A stretch of DNA of 64,000 bases from Torymus aiolomorphi (lineage: Eukaryota > Arthropoda > Insecta > Hymenoptera > Torymidae), in contig CM070874.1 of assembly GCA_036365515.1 (NCBI GenBank), forward strand, positions 28,273,862 to 28,337,861, written 5' to 3'. The translations under genes were made by a program, and so were the position numbers. The notes under the pieces were generated by a model. That model saw only the letters and a list, made by a program, of their open reading frames with translations. It was not told the DNA's origin and searched no databases. Below, piece after piece: positions 34,190-46,600 of the stretch. How positions within the stretch are numbered: position 1 is the first letter of the stretch; each line of letters starts with the position of its first letter.

Positions 34190-35773
34190 GAAATAAAGGT
34201 CGAAAACACATTAGTTCGTTAGAGTCCGTTTATTTACTACCTTAATATAAAATTATACCCTACCGAACTCACAATAGGGTACTTACCCCGGTTAAAAACC
34301 CCACCCAACGTTTTTATCGGAGATGCTTTAGTAACTAATCATAATAATACATATTGTGTTTATGCTATAAACTCCAACGAAGAGGACATTGACCTGGAAA
34401 TACCCCCTCAAGAAGTTTAGTCCTTTGATTTAATAAACGACTCGGAGGACTTCTTCGATTCAGGAAACAGCAGTACAGAAGAACCGAATGTTGATGATAG
34501 GCTCACGCGTATTATCAACAGTTTACGCCTAGACCACCTGAATCAGGAAGAAAAAGACCATGTCATTGGAATAATTAAAGATTATCAATCATTATTCCAT
34601 CTACCTGCAGACAAACTACCAGCAACAAATGTCTTGGAACACGAAATACACACAACTGACGACGCCCCTGTATTTATTAAACAATACAGATACCCACCTG
34701 TACAGAAGGAAGAAATTCAGACACAAATAAGCAAATTATTACACGATGGAATTATAGAAAATTCCACCTCACCATATAACTCATCTCTATGGATAGTACC
34801 CAAAAAGGCCGACTGAAAGGGAAACAAGAGATGGAGAATGGTAATAGACTATCGTGCTCTCAATGATAAAACAATCGGAGATGCGCATCCATTACCCAAC
34901 ATCACTGAAATCCTGGACATGCTAGGTGGAGCCAAATATTTTTCAATATTCGATCTCGCAAATGGATTCCATCAAATTAAAATGTCAGCGAAGGATCGCC
35001 ATAAAACTGCCTTTAGCACAGCCACCGGACATTACCACTATGTGAAAATACCATTCGGATTAAAAAATGCTCCCGCTACGTTCCAGCGATTAATGAACCT
35101 AGTCCTACTTGGATTACAAGACACAGAATTACTTGTCTATTTGGACGATGTAATTATATTTGCAAGCAGTCTTGAGGAACACGAAACCAAAGTAAAACGT
35201 CTTTTTAACAGACTCTTGAAGGCAAAACTTTCACTTCAACCGGATAAATGCGAATTTTTGGCAACTGAAGTCGAATACTTAGGCCACGTCATAGACGAAA
35301 GTGGCGTGAGACCTGACGCGAAAAAAACAACAGCCGTCAAAAATTTCCCCACCCCTAAAAATCAAACAAATGTCAGACAGTTTCTAGGTTTGGCAGGATA
35401 CTACCGCAGGTTTATTGAAGGTTTTTCCGCCAAAGCTAAACCATTGTCTGATCTCTTGAGGAAGAACACCCCTTATACATGGGAAAATGAACATCAGGAA
35501 AGCTTTAATTCATTAAGAGAAGCTTTATGTACTACACCTGTACTACAACACCCCGATTTTTCTCAACCCTTTATTTTAACAACCGATGCTTCAGATTATG
35601 CAGTAGGCGCAGTCCTTAGCCAAGGAAAAATTGGAGAAGACCGACCAATTGCTTACATGTCAAAAATAATGAAACCGACAGAGAAAAATTACGGCACTAC
35701 GGAAAAAGAGTGCCTTGCGATCATTTATGCTGTACTGCATTTCAGACCTTATCCTTATGGTTGAGAATTCACA

Positions 35774-35930
35774 TTAACCTTTAGAGGACGGGGATTTGGG
35801 TTTACTGTTTTCTCTCACTTTTCTATAGAAATCGAGTTTTTGTGATGTCTCACATCTCAAAACTAACACATGTAAAGGGTCGATCATGGGCATGGCCCGT
35901 ATAGGGGCCATCCCGTCCTCTAAAGGTTAA
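35774..35930 (+). mobile_element. 149-bp piggyBac-type MITE, copy 1 (in RNase H)
   Basis: Perfect 15-bp inverted ends (cctttagaggacggg / cccgtcctctaaagg) at 35778 and 35926, with TTAA on both sides (35774-35777 and 35927-35930). TTAA duplication and CCT-type ends are the piggyBac signature. No coding capacity. Confidence 0.92.
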
Positions 35931-36088
35931 TAAGCGATCATGAGCCTCTAAAATGGATAGATTCTGTAAAACCCCCAGTTTAACGATTAATTCATTGGCG
36001 TACGAGATTACGAGAATACCAGTACAAATTTTTACATAAACCAGGGCGATTAAATGTAAATGCAGATGCCCTATCTAGAAACCCTCCA

Positions 36089-36757
36089 TTGGAAAACGCT
36101 ATTGCACTTCCCACATCCGCATCTGCAAAAATTCAAGGAAATCCTCGACAAGCCACATCAAGTACTAGAGGAAGACCTTTAGGTTCCAAAACTACCCCCC
36201 CCCCCCCTACCGATCCGAACGAAACAAAAACACCTGGATCAACCATTGCCAAAAGAGTAAGAGCTCGACATAATCAGCCGGAACCTCCAAAAATTCAAAA
36301 ACCTGCCAAAATTCAAAAACCTCCCAAAATTCAAAAACCTCCTAAAACTCAAGAATCTGCTAAAACACAAAAACCTCTTAAAATTCAAAACCCCCCCGTA
36401 ACCCAATTAACAAAAAAATCAACCCTTTTGGAACCATCAACCTTTGAACAACCACCGCCAAAACCTATAAAACCCAATAAATTTACCAAACAGGTAACTT
36501 TCAATCTTTCCGACAATTCAAGCTCTGATAAAAAACCACCTCCTGTGGCAAGGAAAAGAAACAGTGGATTTTCTAGCCTTCTGCCAAACGCGCCCCCTAT
36601 AACAAGAAAAACGCTATCCTCAAATGAAGATTCTAGCTCCGAAGAACAAATTCAGCAAAGAAACCTTGCATCTAATAAAAACATCAAGGAAGTTGAACCA
36701 ACTAACAATTCGAAATCCGACTCCCTCGCATCAATAGATGAATATTGGTGGGACTAG
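36089..36757 (+). other. Pro/Lys-rich linker of pol with an AT-hook-like motif and minisatellite
   Basis: This part of the pol frame between RNase H and integrase contains RGRPLGSK, similar to an AT-hook, and about six copies of a PPKIQK-type repeat (36285-36400) encoded by a 16-18 bp minisatellite. It is Ser/Asp-rich towards the end. No domain known to me. The TAG at 36755 ends it, although the same frame reopens into the integrase. Confidence 0.6.
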
Positions 36758-36922
36758 ACCCAATTAAGACACAAAAACCTACGGTACCCATTAGGAAGGT
36801 CAACACCAATAGAAAATCTTACCAATATACGAGGTCAGTATACCCTAGAATCCATACCAGAAACAGATCAAGAATCCGAAGATTCTTCCGCAGATTCTCC
36901 TGAAGAACCGGAAGAAGTCATA

Positions 36923-38380
36923 GTGAGAATGCAAGAAATAAGACCTTCAGATACGATACTCCCAGAATTATTTTACCCCGCAAAAATACACGAGTCCGAA
37001 CCCAAGGTAAAAATCACCCTTATCAACCACAGTATAACGCACACCAAGGACAACATATTACACTCCACATCTTCAGATTGTGAATTTACCAACCCAGTTG
37101 CGAAACTATTACTCGACAACGGTTGTATAGATAAAAATAATATCAGACAAACAAAACCTAAACAGGGAGAAGTAATAGTCACTCCCAACGGAAAGTATAA
37201 GGTACTTAGTGCAATTCTTTTAAAGAAACACTTGGAACAATTTTCACAAGAAGATCTCTGTACGGTGCTCAAGAATGTAGGAGACGTTATAAAGCGTTAT
37301 AAACTAAAAACTTTGCGATTATCAAAACAAAATGACTTGACAGACAAAATGCCCTTTTCTACTTTCTCGGACATATTAAAAGAAACTCTGAAGGATTGTG
37401 AATGCCATATTTCTATTTGTTACGGTACAACCACCATCCCTCCCGACGACATAAGAAATAAAATCATAGAAGAAAATCACGATAGCATCATCGGAGGACA
37501 TAGAGGTATAACTAAAACCTACAGAAGAATTAGAGAAAAATATTTTTGGCAAGGTATGAAACAGGACATCACTGAATACTTACGCAATTGCACCAAATGT
37601 CAAGAGTTAAAACTAGTAAGGATCAAAAATCGAGAACTAATGATTATAACAGATACTCCTATAGATCCGTTTGCAAAAATTTCAATAGACACAGTAGAAC
37701 CCCTACCCATGACCCCTGAGGGTAACAAACACATCCTTACTGTACAGGATAACCTAACGAAATATTGTATAGCTATCGCTGTACCCAACATCCAAGCTGA
37801 AACAATAGCTGACGCTTTAGCTAGACACGTCATAACAACTTATGGATCACCTCAAACAATACTCTCCGACAAAGCACCAGCACTAATTAGCAAGGTTATG
37901 CAACAATTGTCAAAAATATTTAAAATAGATCAAGTAACCACTTCCGGCTACCACCCACAATCTAATCGTGCTTTGGAAAGAAGCCATTCAGCACTAACAG
38001 AATATATTCGCCAATACATTGAAAAATATGAAGATTGGGATAAAATTTTACCATTCGCCACCTTCTCATACAATACAAGTGTACATGAATCTACTAATTT
38101 CACACCATTTGAACTAATCTTTGGGAAACCCGTAAGAGTAGCTACCTCATTACCAACAGATAAACTGGAAACATATACAAACTACATGCAAGAACTTATC
38201 ACCCGAATGGAAGATACGAAACGAATCGCAACTAATAATTTAATAAAATCTAAATATAGAACCAAGCGATACTATGACAGGAAGGTCAAATCTCGTTCAT
38301 ACTCTCCCGGCGACCTAGTATATGTGCTCAAAGAGCGCCGGAAAAATAAACTAGATAGAACCTACATAGAAAAATATTAA
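36923..38380 (+). CDS. pol: Integrase domain of pol
   Basis: HHCC zinc domain (HDSIIGGHRGITKTY with NCTKCQ, about 37480-37610). Catalytic core: first Asp in SIDTVEPL (about 37687), second in ILSDKAPAL (about 37868), Glu in ALERSHSAL (about 37975), i.e. D,D,E with 35 residues between the last two. The C-terminal chromatin/DNA-binding part has YSPGDLVYVL. This segment has no internal stop. The frame breaks in an A-run at 38380 and the short C-terminal tail continues to about 38520 in another frame, overlapping the start of env1. It inserts the cDNA into host DNA. Confidence 0.9.
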   Translation: MRMQEIRPSDTILPELFYPAKIHESEPKVKITLINHSITHTKDNILHSTSSDCEFTNPVAKLLLDNGCIDKNNIRQTKPKQGEVIVTPNGKYKVLSAILLKKHLEQFSQEDLCTVLKNVGDVIKRYKLKTLRLSKQNDLTDKMPFSTFSDILKETLKDCECHISICYGTTTIPPDDIRNKIIEENHDSIIGGHRGITKTYRRIREKYFWQGMKQDITEYLRNCTKCQELKLVRIKNRELMIITDTPIDPFAKISIDTVEPLPMTPEGNKHILTVQDNLTKYCIAIAVPNIQAETIADALARHVITTYGSPQTILSDKAPALISKVMQQLSKIFKIDQVTTSGYHPQSNRALERSHSALTEYIRQYIEKYEDWDKILPFATFSYNTSVHESTNFTPFELIFGKPVRVATSLPTDKLETYTNYMQELITRMEDTKRIATNNLIKSKYRTKRYYDRKVKSRSYSPGDLVYVLKERRKNKLDRTYIEKY

Positions 38381-38473
38381 AAAAACATAACCTCGTTATA
38401 GAAACAGATACTAACAAGCATATACTCAAACATATGGACAAAGTAAAACCAGCGTATCGTCGATCTGTTTCAG

Positions 38474-40451
38474 ATGATGATGTTCCTTACTCTTCTGATG
38501 GTGATAGTAGTACCAATTAACTGCGAACAAACATCAAATACGATCATTAAACCCGAACCCAGGAATATATTACGAACGACTACAAGATATACACAATACT
38601 GAAACAGACTGGAAAATAATTATATTTATAAATATAAAACTTCTGCATTGCAATGCGCTTCATCTTACCAGGACCTTACAAAAATTACGCGATTCTTGTG
38701 TACGAAGCCAAAACTACCCCGAACTATGTGACTCACTAGTAAAAAGAATATACTTTATTGAGGAAGTAAACAAAACCACAAAAAAATTGTATGACAACCT
38801 TATTGATTCTATGAAAGAAGTAGAAGAGTCAGAAACGATTCCTACCCCTAAAGCTTCAACAATCAAAAGAAGCGCCCCATTCGGATTTATAGGAAGCATA
38901 AGTCGAACAGTTTTTGGAACACTCAACGAAAAAGATGGGGAATATTACAATAAGAAAATAGAAGAATTATTCAAGGGAGAGACAACCCTTGCCAAACTCG
39001 CAAAAGAAGAGACTCACATAGTCCAACATCAACTCGCCTCGATAAACAAAGAATTAGCTGAAACAAAAATATCCATTAACCAGAGCCTGGAGACATACGA
39101 ACGGAAAATAGTGGAAATGGACGACATAAGCAATAAATGGCACCACTTCGAAATAAGTAGGCGTTTTACGGAAACAACAAATGCCGTTCAAACTGCCCTA
39201 CATTTGTATAAGGATACATTCCAAACCTTAACACAAGCAATTCATTCCGCTCGTCTCGGTCACCTCCACCCATCATTATTATCAACTACCAATTTACAGA
39301 ACATAATACGGTAAATTACTGACATACACCCTGGATACGAGTTCCCCATACCCACAATGCATGCAAGGACCGACAAATTGTCAGAAATTGCCTCTGTTAA
39401 ACTAGGATATAGAGACAACAATTTCTTAGCCGAAATTCGAATTCCACTACTAAACAAATTTGCAACAGAAGTCTACCGAATGCATTTAGTATCAATACCT
39501 CAACAACACCAGGACCATTTGATATCAGCTTATATACAACCTCAAGCATCATACATATCTCTTAGCCACGATAAACGCTTGTATAGCTTCCTAACACAAA
39601 ATAATTTAAACCAATGCAAACACACCTTCTACTACAGAATTTGCACACATAACCAACCTATTCATGAAGCCGACGATAGTACAGCCTGCGAGTATCTCCT
39701 ATTAAATCAACCAAGTGAACACAACATAAAAAAATGTAAAATAAAACTATTACCGAATTTTAAACCATACTGGACCCATCTGGACTCTTTAGATGGATGG
39801 TTATTCTCAGTGCACAACCCAAGCACTTTACAAATTTTGTGTCCTGGAGAACAACACAACTTAACAACAATCTCTGGAATAGGTATCGTACAATTAAAAC
39901 CAAGATGTTTCGCCAGGCACGAACACACAACAATGGTCGGAATGAAAACTATAGGCTATTCAAGCGAATTCATATACATACATCAAATTAAACTTAGTGT
40001 AACAAGCATAGACAACAGATTCTTTATAAAATATCAGAGTTTGAACAAAACTCTGATCATGCCTAGAATCATAGGAAAACCAAACCCAGGGAACCTCAAA
40101 ACCGGTCTCACCCTAGATTCAATACAAGATCAATACGAAGCATTCCTTGTAAACCAATCAGAAGTAACACTACGATCGCACCTACTATACAGTACTATTG
40201 GATCTTACATAATCGGAACTATTATAATAATATTTTTAATAGTTAACTGTGCAAAACATTTCAAATGCATACGATGGACAAAGAAAGAGGAACCTAAACC
40301 TACAACTCGTTCCGGAAGTTACGAATTTGATGTCCTACGATCAATAAATGTAATAGAACACCCAGCTCATACACTTCGCAATTACTCTGACCTCAAAGAT
40401 ACTGAAACCAATGACAATGTTCCAGATCACTCAGAAAACGGCGATAAGTAA
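38474..40451 (+). pseudogene. env: Env1: baculovirus-F-like envelope glycoprotein gene
   Basis: The ATG at 38474 lies directly after a splice-acceptor sequence (ctgtttcag) and overlaps the end of pol, as in gypsy-type errantiviruses. It begins with a hydrophobic signal peptide (MMMFLTLLMVIVV). A basic cleavage-like site (TIKR) is followed by a fusion-peptide-like segment (FGFIGSISRTVFGTL, about 38880-38925). A long ectodomain with regularly spaced Cys and a C-terminal membrane anchor (YIIGTIIIIFLIVN, about 40206) with a cytoplasmic tail complete it. F-type proteins mediate entry by fusion. A frameshift near 38550 and an in-frame TAA at 39312 break it. Confidence 0.82.
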
Positions 40452-41475
40452 AAAAAAAAAAAAAATTTAATAGGGTGTGATGCATAAATACTTACATATT
40501 TATGAATTATAAGTAATATCTAATAACTAATAACTATAGTAGATCTAGAAATACATATAAGTAGTTACTTAGGCGATTCTCATTTGTTTTCTGCCAACAG
40601 GAAGACATGATCGCTCTACCCTTCCTGTTTTATGTAACAGCTGTTATGGCTCAGCCACAAATCACGTTACTACCCAAAAACCCCGGCCTATACTTCGAAT
40701 ACATAGGTAACTTGTCATTACAAACAAATCACTACACCGTTATCACCGAAATCAACCTTCAGGATATCATTATAGACACACACATCACATACGATCATAT
40801 CTTACGTGTAGCTCGTACTTGTGCAGATGATATACAATGCGAAACCAAGACGACTATACTTAAAAGAAAATATACATCAGTCATTGAAATACTACAACAA
40901 ATCTTCAACCTTACGGAATCTATTCCACCCTATCAAAACGATAGAGAAGTTTATAATATCAATAATGGATTGAACGAAAAATTGAAAATTATTCAAGAAC
41001 TACGGTAGTACGCAATAGACACACCTAACCCTAATTTGATCATACAATGGAATCTAATAAAAGCTTCTATTGACTCACAAATTGAGGCCTGCACAGCAAT
41101 AATAGAAATTATGTTCAGACAAGAGAATTAGTCCTCAACTGATACCTTCCAACTTCTTCACGAATTTGAAGAAATTAATAAATGAACAGAAACCGCACGC
41201 GAAACTTCCGAATATAAACATTTATTCACCATACTACAAGAAGGTTGCTGACATAGATATCTTCAGAAGCAAGAGTATACTCATCTTTAAAATAAGATTC
41301 TTACTATACTCTGCCCCCGAATTCCAACTTTATCGCATGCACTCACAAGGAAGGTACCCCAAATGTAAGTCGCCGATTTGGACGATATTGCAATATGTTG
41401 TAGTACATAAAAAAATAAGAGACACGTATTTTTTTTACGTGCTGATAGACACTTTAAGGGGGTGAAATCTAGCCC

Positions 41476-42330
41476 TAAAGTTCCAAATATTTCAAAAACG
41501 AATAAAGCTAGTTTAATGAAACCGACGCCAAAAGTTGTAGAATAAAAACGCCTTCAAAACAGCATTACTTTCAATTTTAAGGGTAGCAACCCCTATTTTT
41601 TTTTCAAGAAAACTAAGCTTTTCTCATCAATTTTCAGCTATAAAAATTACAATAAATTATATATCGCCTCAAAACAGATTTCATTTAAAAGAAAATTAAA
41701 AAATAAAGTTGACCTGTCTCGTGGTTTTGGCGAATATTATTATTTAGGGGGTAACTACCCCTTATTTATATTTTGTTCATTATTTCAGAAATAAATAAAG
41801 ACATCTTAATAAAACCAACGCTAAAAATTTTAAAATAAGAAAGGCTTCAAAACAGCATTATTTTCAATTTTAAGGGGAGCAACCCCTATTTTTTTCAAGA
41901 CAACTAAGCTTTTTTCATCATTTTTCAGCTATAAGAATTATAATAAATTATATGTCGCCTTAAAACTGATTCCATTTAAAAGAAAATTAAAAAATAAAGT
42001 TCACCTGTCCAGTGGTTTTAACCAAAATTATTTTTTAGGGGTAACTACCCCTTATTTTTATTTTGTTTATTATTTCAGAAATAAATAAAGGTACCTTAAT
42101 AAAACTAACGCTAAAAATATTAAAATTAAAAAGGCCATAAATCTGCATAACTTTCAATTTTAAGGGTAGCAACCCCTATTTTTTTAAAGGAAATTAAGTT
42201 TTTTATCAATTTTCAGCTATAAAAATTACAATAAATATATCTCTTTAAAAACCATTCCATTGAAAAGATTGACCATAAAATTTTGACCAATAACACAGAC
42301 AAACGCTATGTAATTTTAGCGCTTTCAGGC
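41476..42330 (+). repeat. Left arm of the nested transposon: three ~290 bp tandem units
   Basis: The landmark aaggg(t/g)agcaacccctattttt occurs near 41581, 41874 and 42164. Each unit also has aataaagtt-acctgtc and ttcagaaataaataaag blocks. The units are the reverse complement of those at 45860-46560. Confidence 0.88.
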
Positions 42331-43860
42331 AATACGAAATACTAATTTATCATTAATTTTGCAAAATTAGTTTGGTTAAACTACTTGTTTAAACGGATTA
42401 TTGTAAAGCTTTTGCGAAAAACTAATTTTGACTTGAATTCCACAAGAAAAGTAACATGTTTATTTAAACTTTTATATGTTGTAGTGAACGAAAAAACGAA
42501 AAATATTTATATTTTTTATATGTGAATAATACATTTTAAAGGGGTGCAAATCATCCCCGGAAATTCATTATGTTCTTACTTCCCTTTATTATATTTTATG
42601 TATTATTATAAATACTTCGTCAAAGGCAATCGTACCGTTTTGATACGTAATAAATAAAGCATTAAAAAAAAATTAATGTGTGTGTGCGTGTGTGTACGTG
42701 GATGTAAGTGATTTTTATGCAGTAAATAAGAGTAATCGCTGATTGTGAATGAGAAAATAATATGTTATTTTTATGTTATTATGAGGCGGATATTTATAGA
42801 TTGGTGATTTAACTCGTAGTTTCATATATCGCTGGCAAACACTGTATTTATAAATCGGTAGATTTCCAGTCGGGCAGTGTTGTTTTGTAAAAGTGGTTAT
42901 TTCTACAATATTGTGGCTGTAATATTGCATCAATTCATTTTTTCTAATGTCAGCAGCACTACAAAACTACAGGTAAATGTCTATTTATATATCAGATCTA
43001 ATGCATTAATTGTAAGAATTTCGTATCTGTCTATAGGCTTTAATAAAATTATAACAGCTTTTCAAAATGATATTTTGCGTTATTTTTAATGAACATATTA
43101 GAAAGTATGCAATTTCGTACATTTTTTGGAGATACATTTGACGTTATAGAGCACAAATAGTTTAAATTGATTTTTCTTTAATTATAAAGATTTAAAGAAT
43201 CCTGATTTATAAGTGCATAAAGGATTTTTAATATTTTTACGAAAATTAAAAAATGTATCAAAATATACTTTATCGTGTATACTGTATTGTTTACTTTCTG
43301 TTATTAACAAAATTATAGACTCCTGATTCAATTTTTTGCCAAAATTGTATACGGTTCCTTTACTATTAGATGTTTTACAAATAATAAATTTTACATACAA
43401 ATAATAATTTTAAATAACTAAATCTTAATTTTAATAAATCTAAATTAACAGGCATTGTGCAATACATCTTATCGATTACTGTTTACAAATTTAAAAGAAA
43501 ACTCGAGATTACCTTCTTTTCATTTTAATCAAGCGCTTTAGTAAAGAAATATACAGATACGATATACTTAATAGATTCTTAACAGGATGGCCCAAAGTAT
43601 AAATATTTGTTTTATTTGTATGTGTCGCCTTTTTAAATGCAACATTATTATCTTGTGCAAATATGGTATTTTTTTAATATTTAAACAAATATTTCCCGGT
43701 AAAAAGACATTGGTCGCATGATGGCGTACATCAGTAAAAGCGTACAACGTACAACATACAAAGTTTCCTCATTGAGAAATAGCTATGTTCTCGCAACATA
43801 GTAATGTAACGTTTAGAGGGGTGACGCATACAAATTAAAAAAATGTTTTTATTTTCAGCA
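42331..43860 (+). other. AT-rich interior of the nested transposon
   Basis: No gene recognised. A short GT-rich run lies at about 42676-42710. It lies between the left arm and the transposase gene. Confidence 0.4.
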
Positions 43861-43939
43861 TTCTATATATGTGTGTTGTAAAGATACTATTTCTGTATGC
43901 AATTATTCTTATAAATGTTTGATTATTTTAGCACTCAAA

Positions 43940-45543
43940 ATGAAAATTAATCCTCTCAATGTTATTAATTTGCTGCTTGCCAATTGCCAAACACTTGATA
44001 TTGAAGATAGCCCTTATAATATTAAAGAAATAGAAATAAAAGACCATTTCCAAATGATACTGTTAGATTTAATGGAATCGTCCAATAGCATAGATGTTAT
44101 AATGGAAAAATCGTTGGATTTTCAAGAAGAATATAAAGAAACAGATGCACGTATTGTGGAAGATGTTGATTTACATACACTTCCTTACTATCCTGAATTA
44201 CCTACGGATCAATGTACGGGACATGAAGAACCATTGAGTTTTGAATACAAAAAAAGGGCTGTAGAATATTGGAGAAGTGGAAAAACAAAAAAGAATTTAT
44301 CGCTTAAAACAGTTCAAAATAGATTCAGGAAAGTCAGTTCTGAAACACAGTTACATCGCTGGGCTCACCAAATCAATCAAGGTGGAACTTACCGAGAAAA
44401 AATTGCAAGAATTTGCGATTTCACACTAGAAAATTTTAAAGCTGCTACTGAAGCTGGATTAATAATTTATGACAACTATTTAAGAAGATGGGCTCTACAA
44501 GCATGAAAATTAATCGGAAATGAGGACGTAAGATTTACAGCTTCAAAACATTGGCTTTCAAAATTTAAAAACACCCATAAAATTGTTTCTCGAAAAATTA
44601 ATAAATTTGTCACAAAAAAAAGTATAGAAAATAATTCAGACCAGTCTGGTTTTCAGTTAAAAATGCATTCTGGTCGATCTCTTGCTTTCGAAGGAGAAAA
44701 GAAATTACAGTGCCTTGTACAGTCGGTCACATCAACAACTCATAGCTATACTGTACAGCCGACAATTTCAGCCACAGGAAAGTTACTATCACCATTATTT
44801 TTAGTATTAAAGGAACGAAGAGGAGAATTTGGACCAATTGTCTCACAAAATTTGTTTGTGCCTACGAACATATATGTTACATCCTCGACATCTGGAAAAC
44901 TTAATTCAGGTAAAATCACGTTCTATTAATTTCTAAAAATAACACGTTAATTATTTCGGAAGACACATTTAAATAAAATCAAAATTTGTAGAACTCTTTA
45001 AGGCGTGGTTAAAAGAGGTATATTTTCCACAAGTTGGACCTAGAAGCATGCTGCTAATTGATTCGTGGAGTGGTCATTGTCCAACGATTGTACAGGAAGT
45101 TACGCCACACGATAAAATACTACATCTCAAAATGATACCTACAGGAACGACTGGAAACATACAGCCGTTAGATGTATATGGATTCCGCATATGGAAGAAC
45201 TATGTTAAACATTTTTTAGACCATGTTTTGCTCATAGACGAAGACTTAAATTTACATTTGAGAAATAATATAATTAAATTAGTCTTTGGTTCATAACCAA
45301 TTTTCATCTCCACGATATGAAAATCTATTTAAATATTCGTGGTATAAAAGTGGGTATCTTGTGAATCGACCAGGAGATTTCGATGACCCCGTAAGTTTCA
45401 GTTTCGGAGATTCCTGTGCAACGCATTATGAGATCAATGGTTGTAATAATGTTGCAATTGTTAGATGTTCGTGGTGTAAAAAATCTTTATGCTTAAAACA
45501 CTTTTTTGAAGAATATCATTATTGTACAACTTACAATCCATAA
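43940..45543 (+). pseudogene. pogo-type (DDE_1) transposase with one intron
   Basis: The likely ATG is at 43940, after an acceptor-like attttag. The N-terminal part has an HTH-like region (YKKRAVEYWRSGK, then VQNRFRKVSSETQLHRWAHQ). Catalytic core: first Asp in DQSGFQ (about 44639), second in LLIDSWSGH (about 45052) and third in IQPLDVYGF, 36 residues after the second. A consensus intron (cag|gtaaaa at 44909/44910 to ttgtag at 44991) splits the core. The C-terminus has a Cys/His cluster (CSWCKKSLCLKHF...YHYC). A TGA at 44504 and a one-base shift near 45280 inactivate it. It would cut and paste the surrounding element. Confidence 0.78.
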
Positions 45544-45859
45544 TGCCTCGAGCTATTCGACAAACAATTACTTTTTTGAGAATACTTTAAATTTTTTGTA
45601 GTAATAGTAATAATAAAACTTGTGTTGTTAAAACAAAAACCATATTTACATTAGTTATCATTTCATTTTGTAATTTTCTGCAACACGTAACTGTAATTTT
45701 TATTATTTTTTTGAAAAAAAAATTAATCTCACTAAATTTTGATTATTTACGCAATTTTTTCAGAAAAAAATAATAAACACATTTACCCTCCCTGCTAGAA
45801 AAAGTTAGTAGAAGTCGATAAAAATCGATAAGTTTCACCATTGAAGTCAATAAAGTCTC

Positions 45860-46600
45860 TTAATTTCCTTAAAAAGAGAAAAATAGGGGTTCCTACCCTT
45901 AAAATTGAAACTGATACAGATTTATGGCCTTTTTAATTTTAAGATTTTTAGCGTTAGTTTTATTAAGGTTATTACCCCCTAAAAAATAATTTTGGTTAAA
46001 ACCACGGGACAGGTCAACTTTATTTTTTTAATTTTCTTTTAAATGGAATCAGTTTTAAGACGATATATAATTTAATATAATTTTTATAGCTGAAAATTGA
46101 TGAAAAAAGCTTAGTTTTCTTGAAAAAAAATAGGGGTTGCTACCCTTAAAATTGAAAATAATGCTGTTTTGAAGCCTTCCTTATTTAAAATTTTTAGCGT
46201 TGGTTTTATTAAGGTATCTTTATTTATTTCTGAAATAATGAACAAAAAATAAATAAGGGGTAGTTACCCCTAAAAAATAATTTTGGCCAAAACCACGAGA
46301 CAGGTCAACTTTATTTTTTAATTTTCTTTTAAATGGAATCAGTTTTGAGGCGATATATAATATATTGTAATTTTTATAGCTAAAAATTGATGAAAAAGGC
46401 TTAGTTTTCTTGAAAAAAATAGGGGTTGCTACCCTTAAAATTGAAAGTAATGCTGTTTTGAAGCCTTTCCTATTTTAAAATTTTTAGCGTTGGTTTTATT
46501 AAGGTATCTTTATTTATTTCTGAAATAATGAACAAAATATAAATAAGGGAATAACAAAATATAATGATTATTATATTTTGTTATTATATAACAAAATATA
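45860..46600 (-). repeat. Right arm of the nested transposon, inverted ~290 bp units
   Basis: The landmark ataggggtt(g/c)ctaccctt occurs near 45884, 46131 and 46421, the reverse complement of the left-arm landmark, with matching flanks (acaggtcaactttatttttt, atttatttctgaaataatg). The outermost unit is the most complete. Confidence 0.88.

Larger units (their letters stand above)
32482..34235 (+). mobile_element. 5'-truncated Penelope-like element, copy 2 (inserted in pol)
   Basis: Separates the protease from the reverse transcriptase of the provirus in the same orientation. It contains the C-terminal half of a Penelope ORF and ends in a 3' region with a hammerhead motif (34146-34189). The right boundary is approximate. 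Confidence 0.88.
34250..38380 (+). pseudogene. pol: Pol: reverse transcriptase, RNase H, linker and integrase, with in-frame stops and a MITE
   Basis: A single frame runs from about 34250 to 38380 with stops at 34418, 34814, 35762, 35981 and 36755. The 149-bp MITE with its TTAA duplication adds a multiple of three. RT: DYRALNDKT, FSIFDLANGFHQIKM and the catalytic YLDDVIIF (about 35139). RNase H: LTTDASDYAVGAVLSQ and TEKECLAI, then the MITE, then DHEPLKW. A Pro-rich linker and integrase follow. The protein copies the RNA genome and integrates it. The changes are nearly all single-base, so it is recently decayed. Confidence 0.9.
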
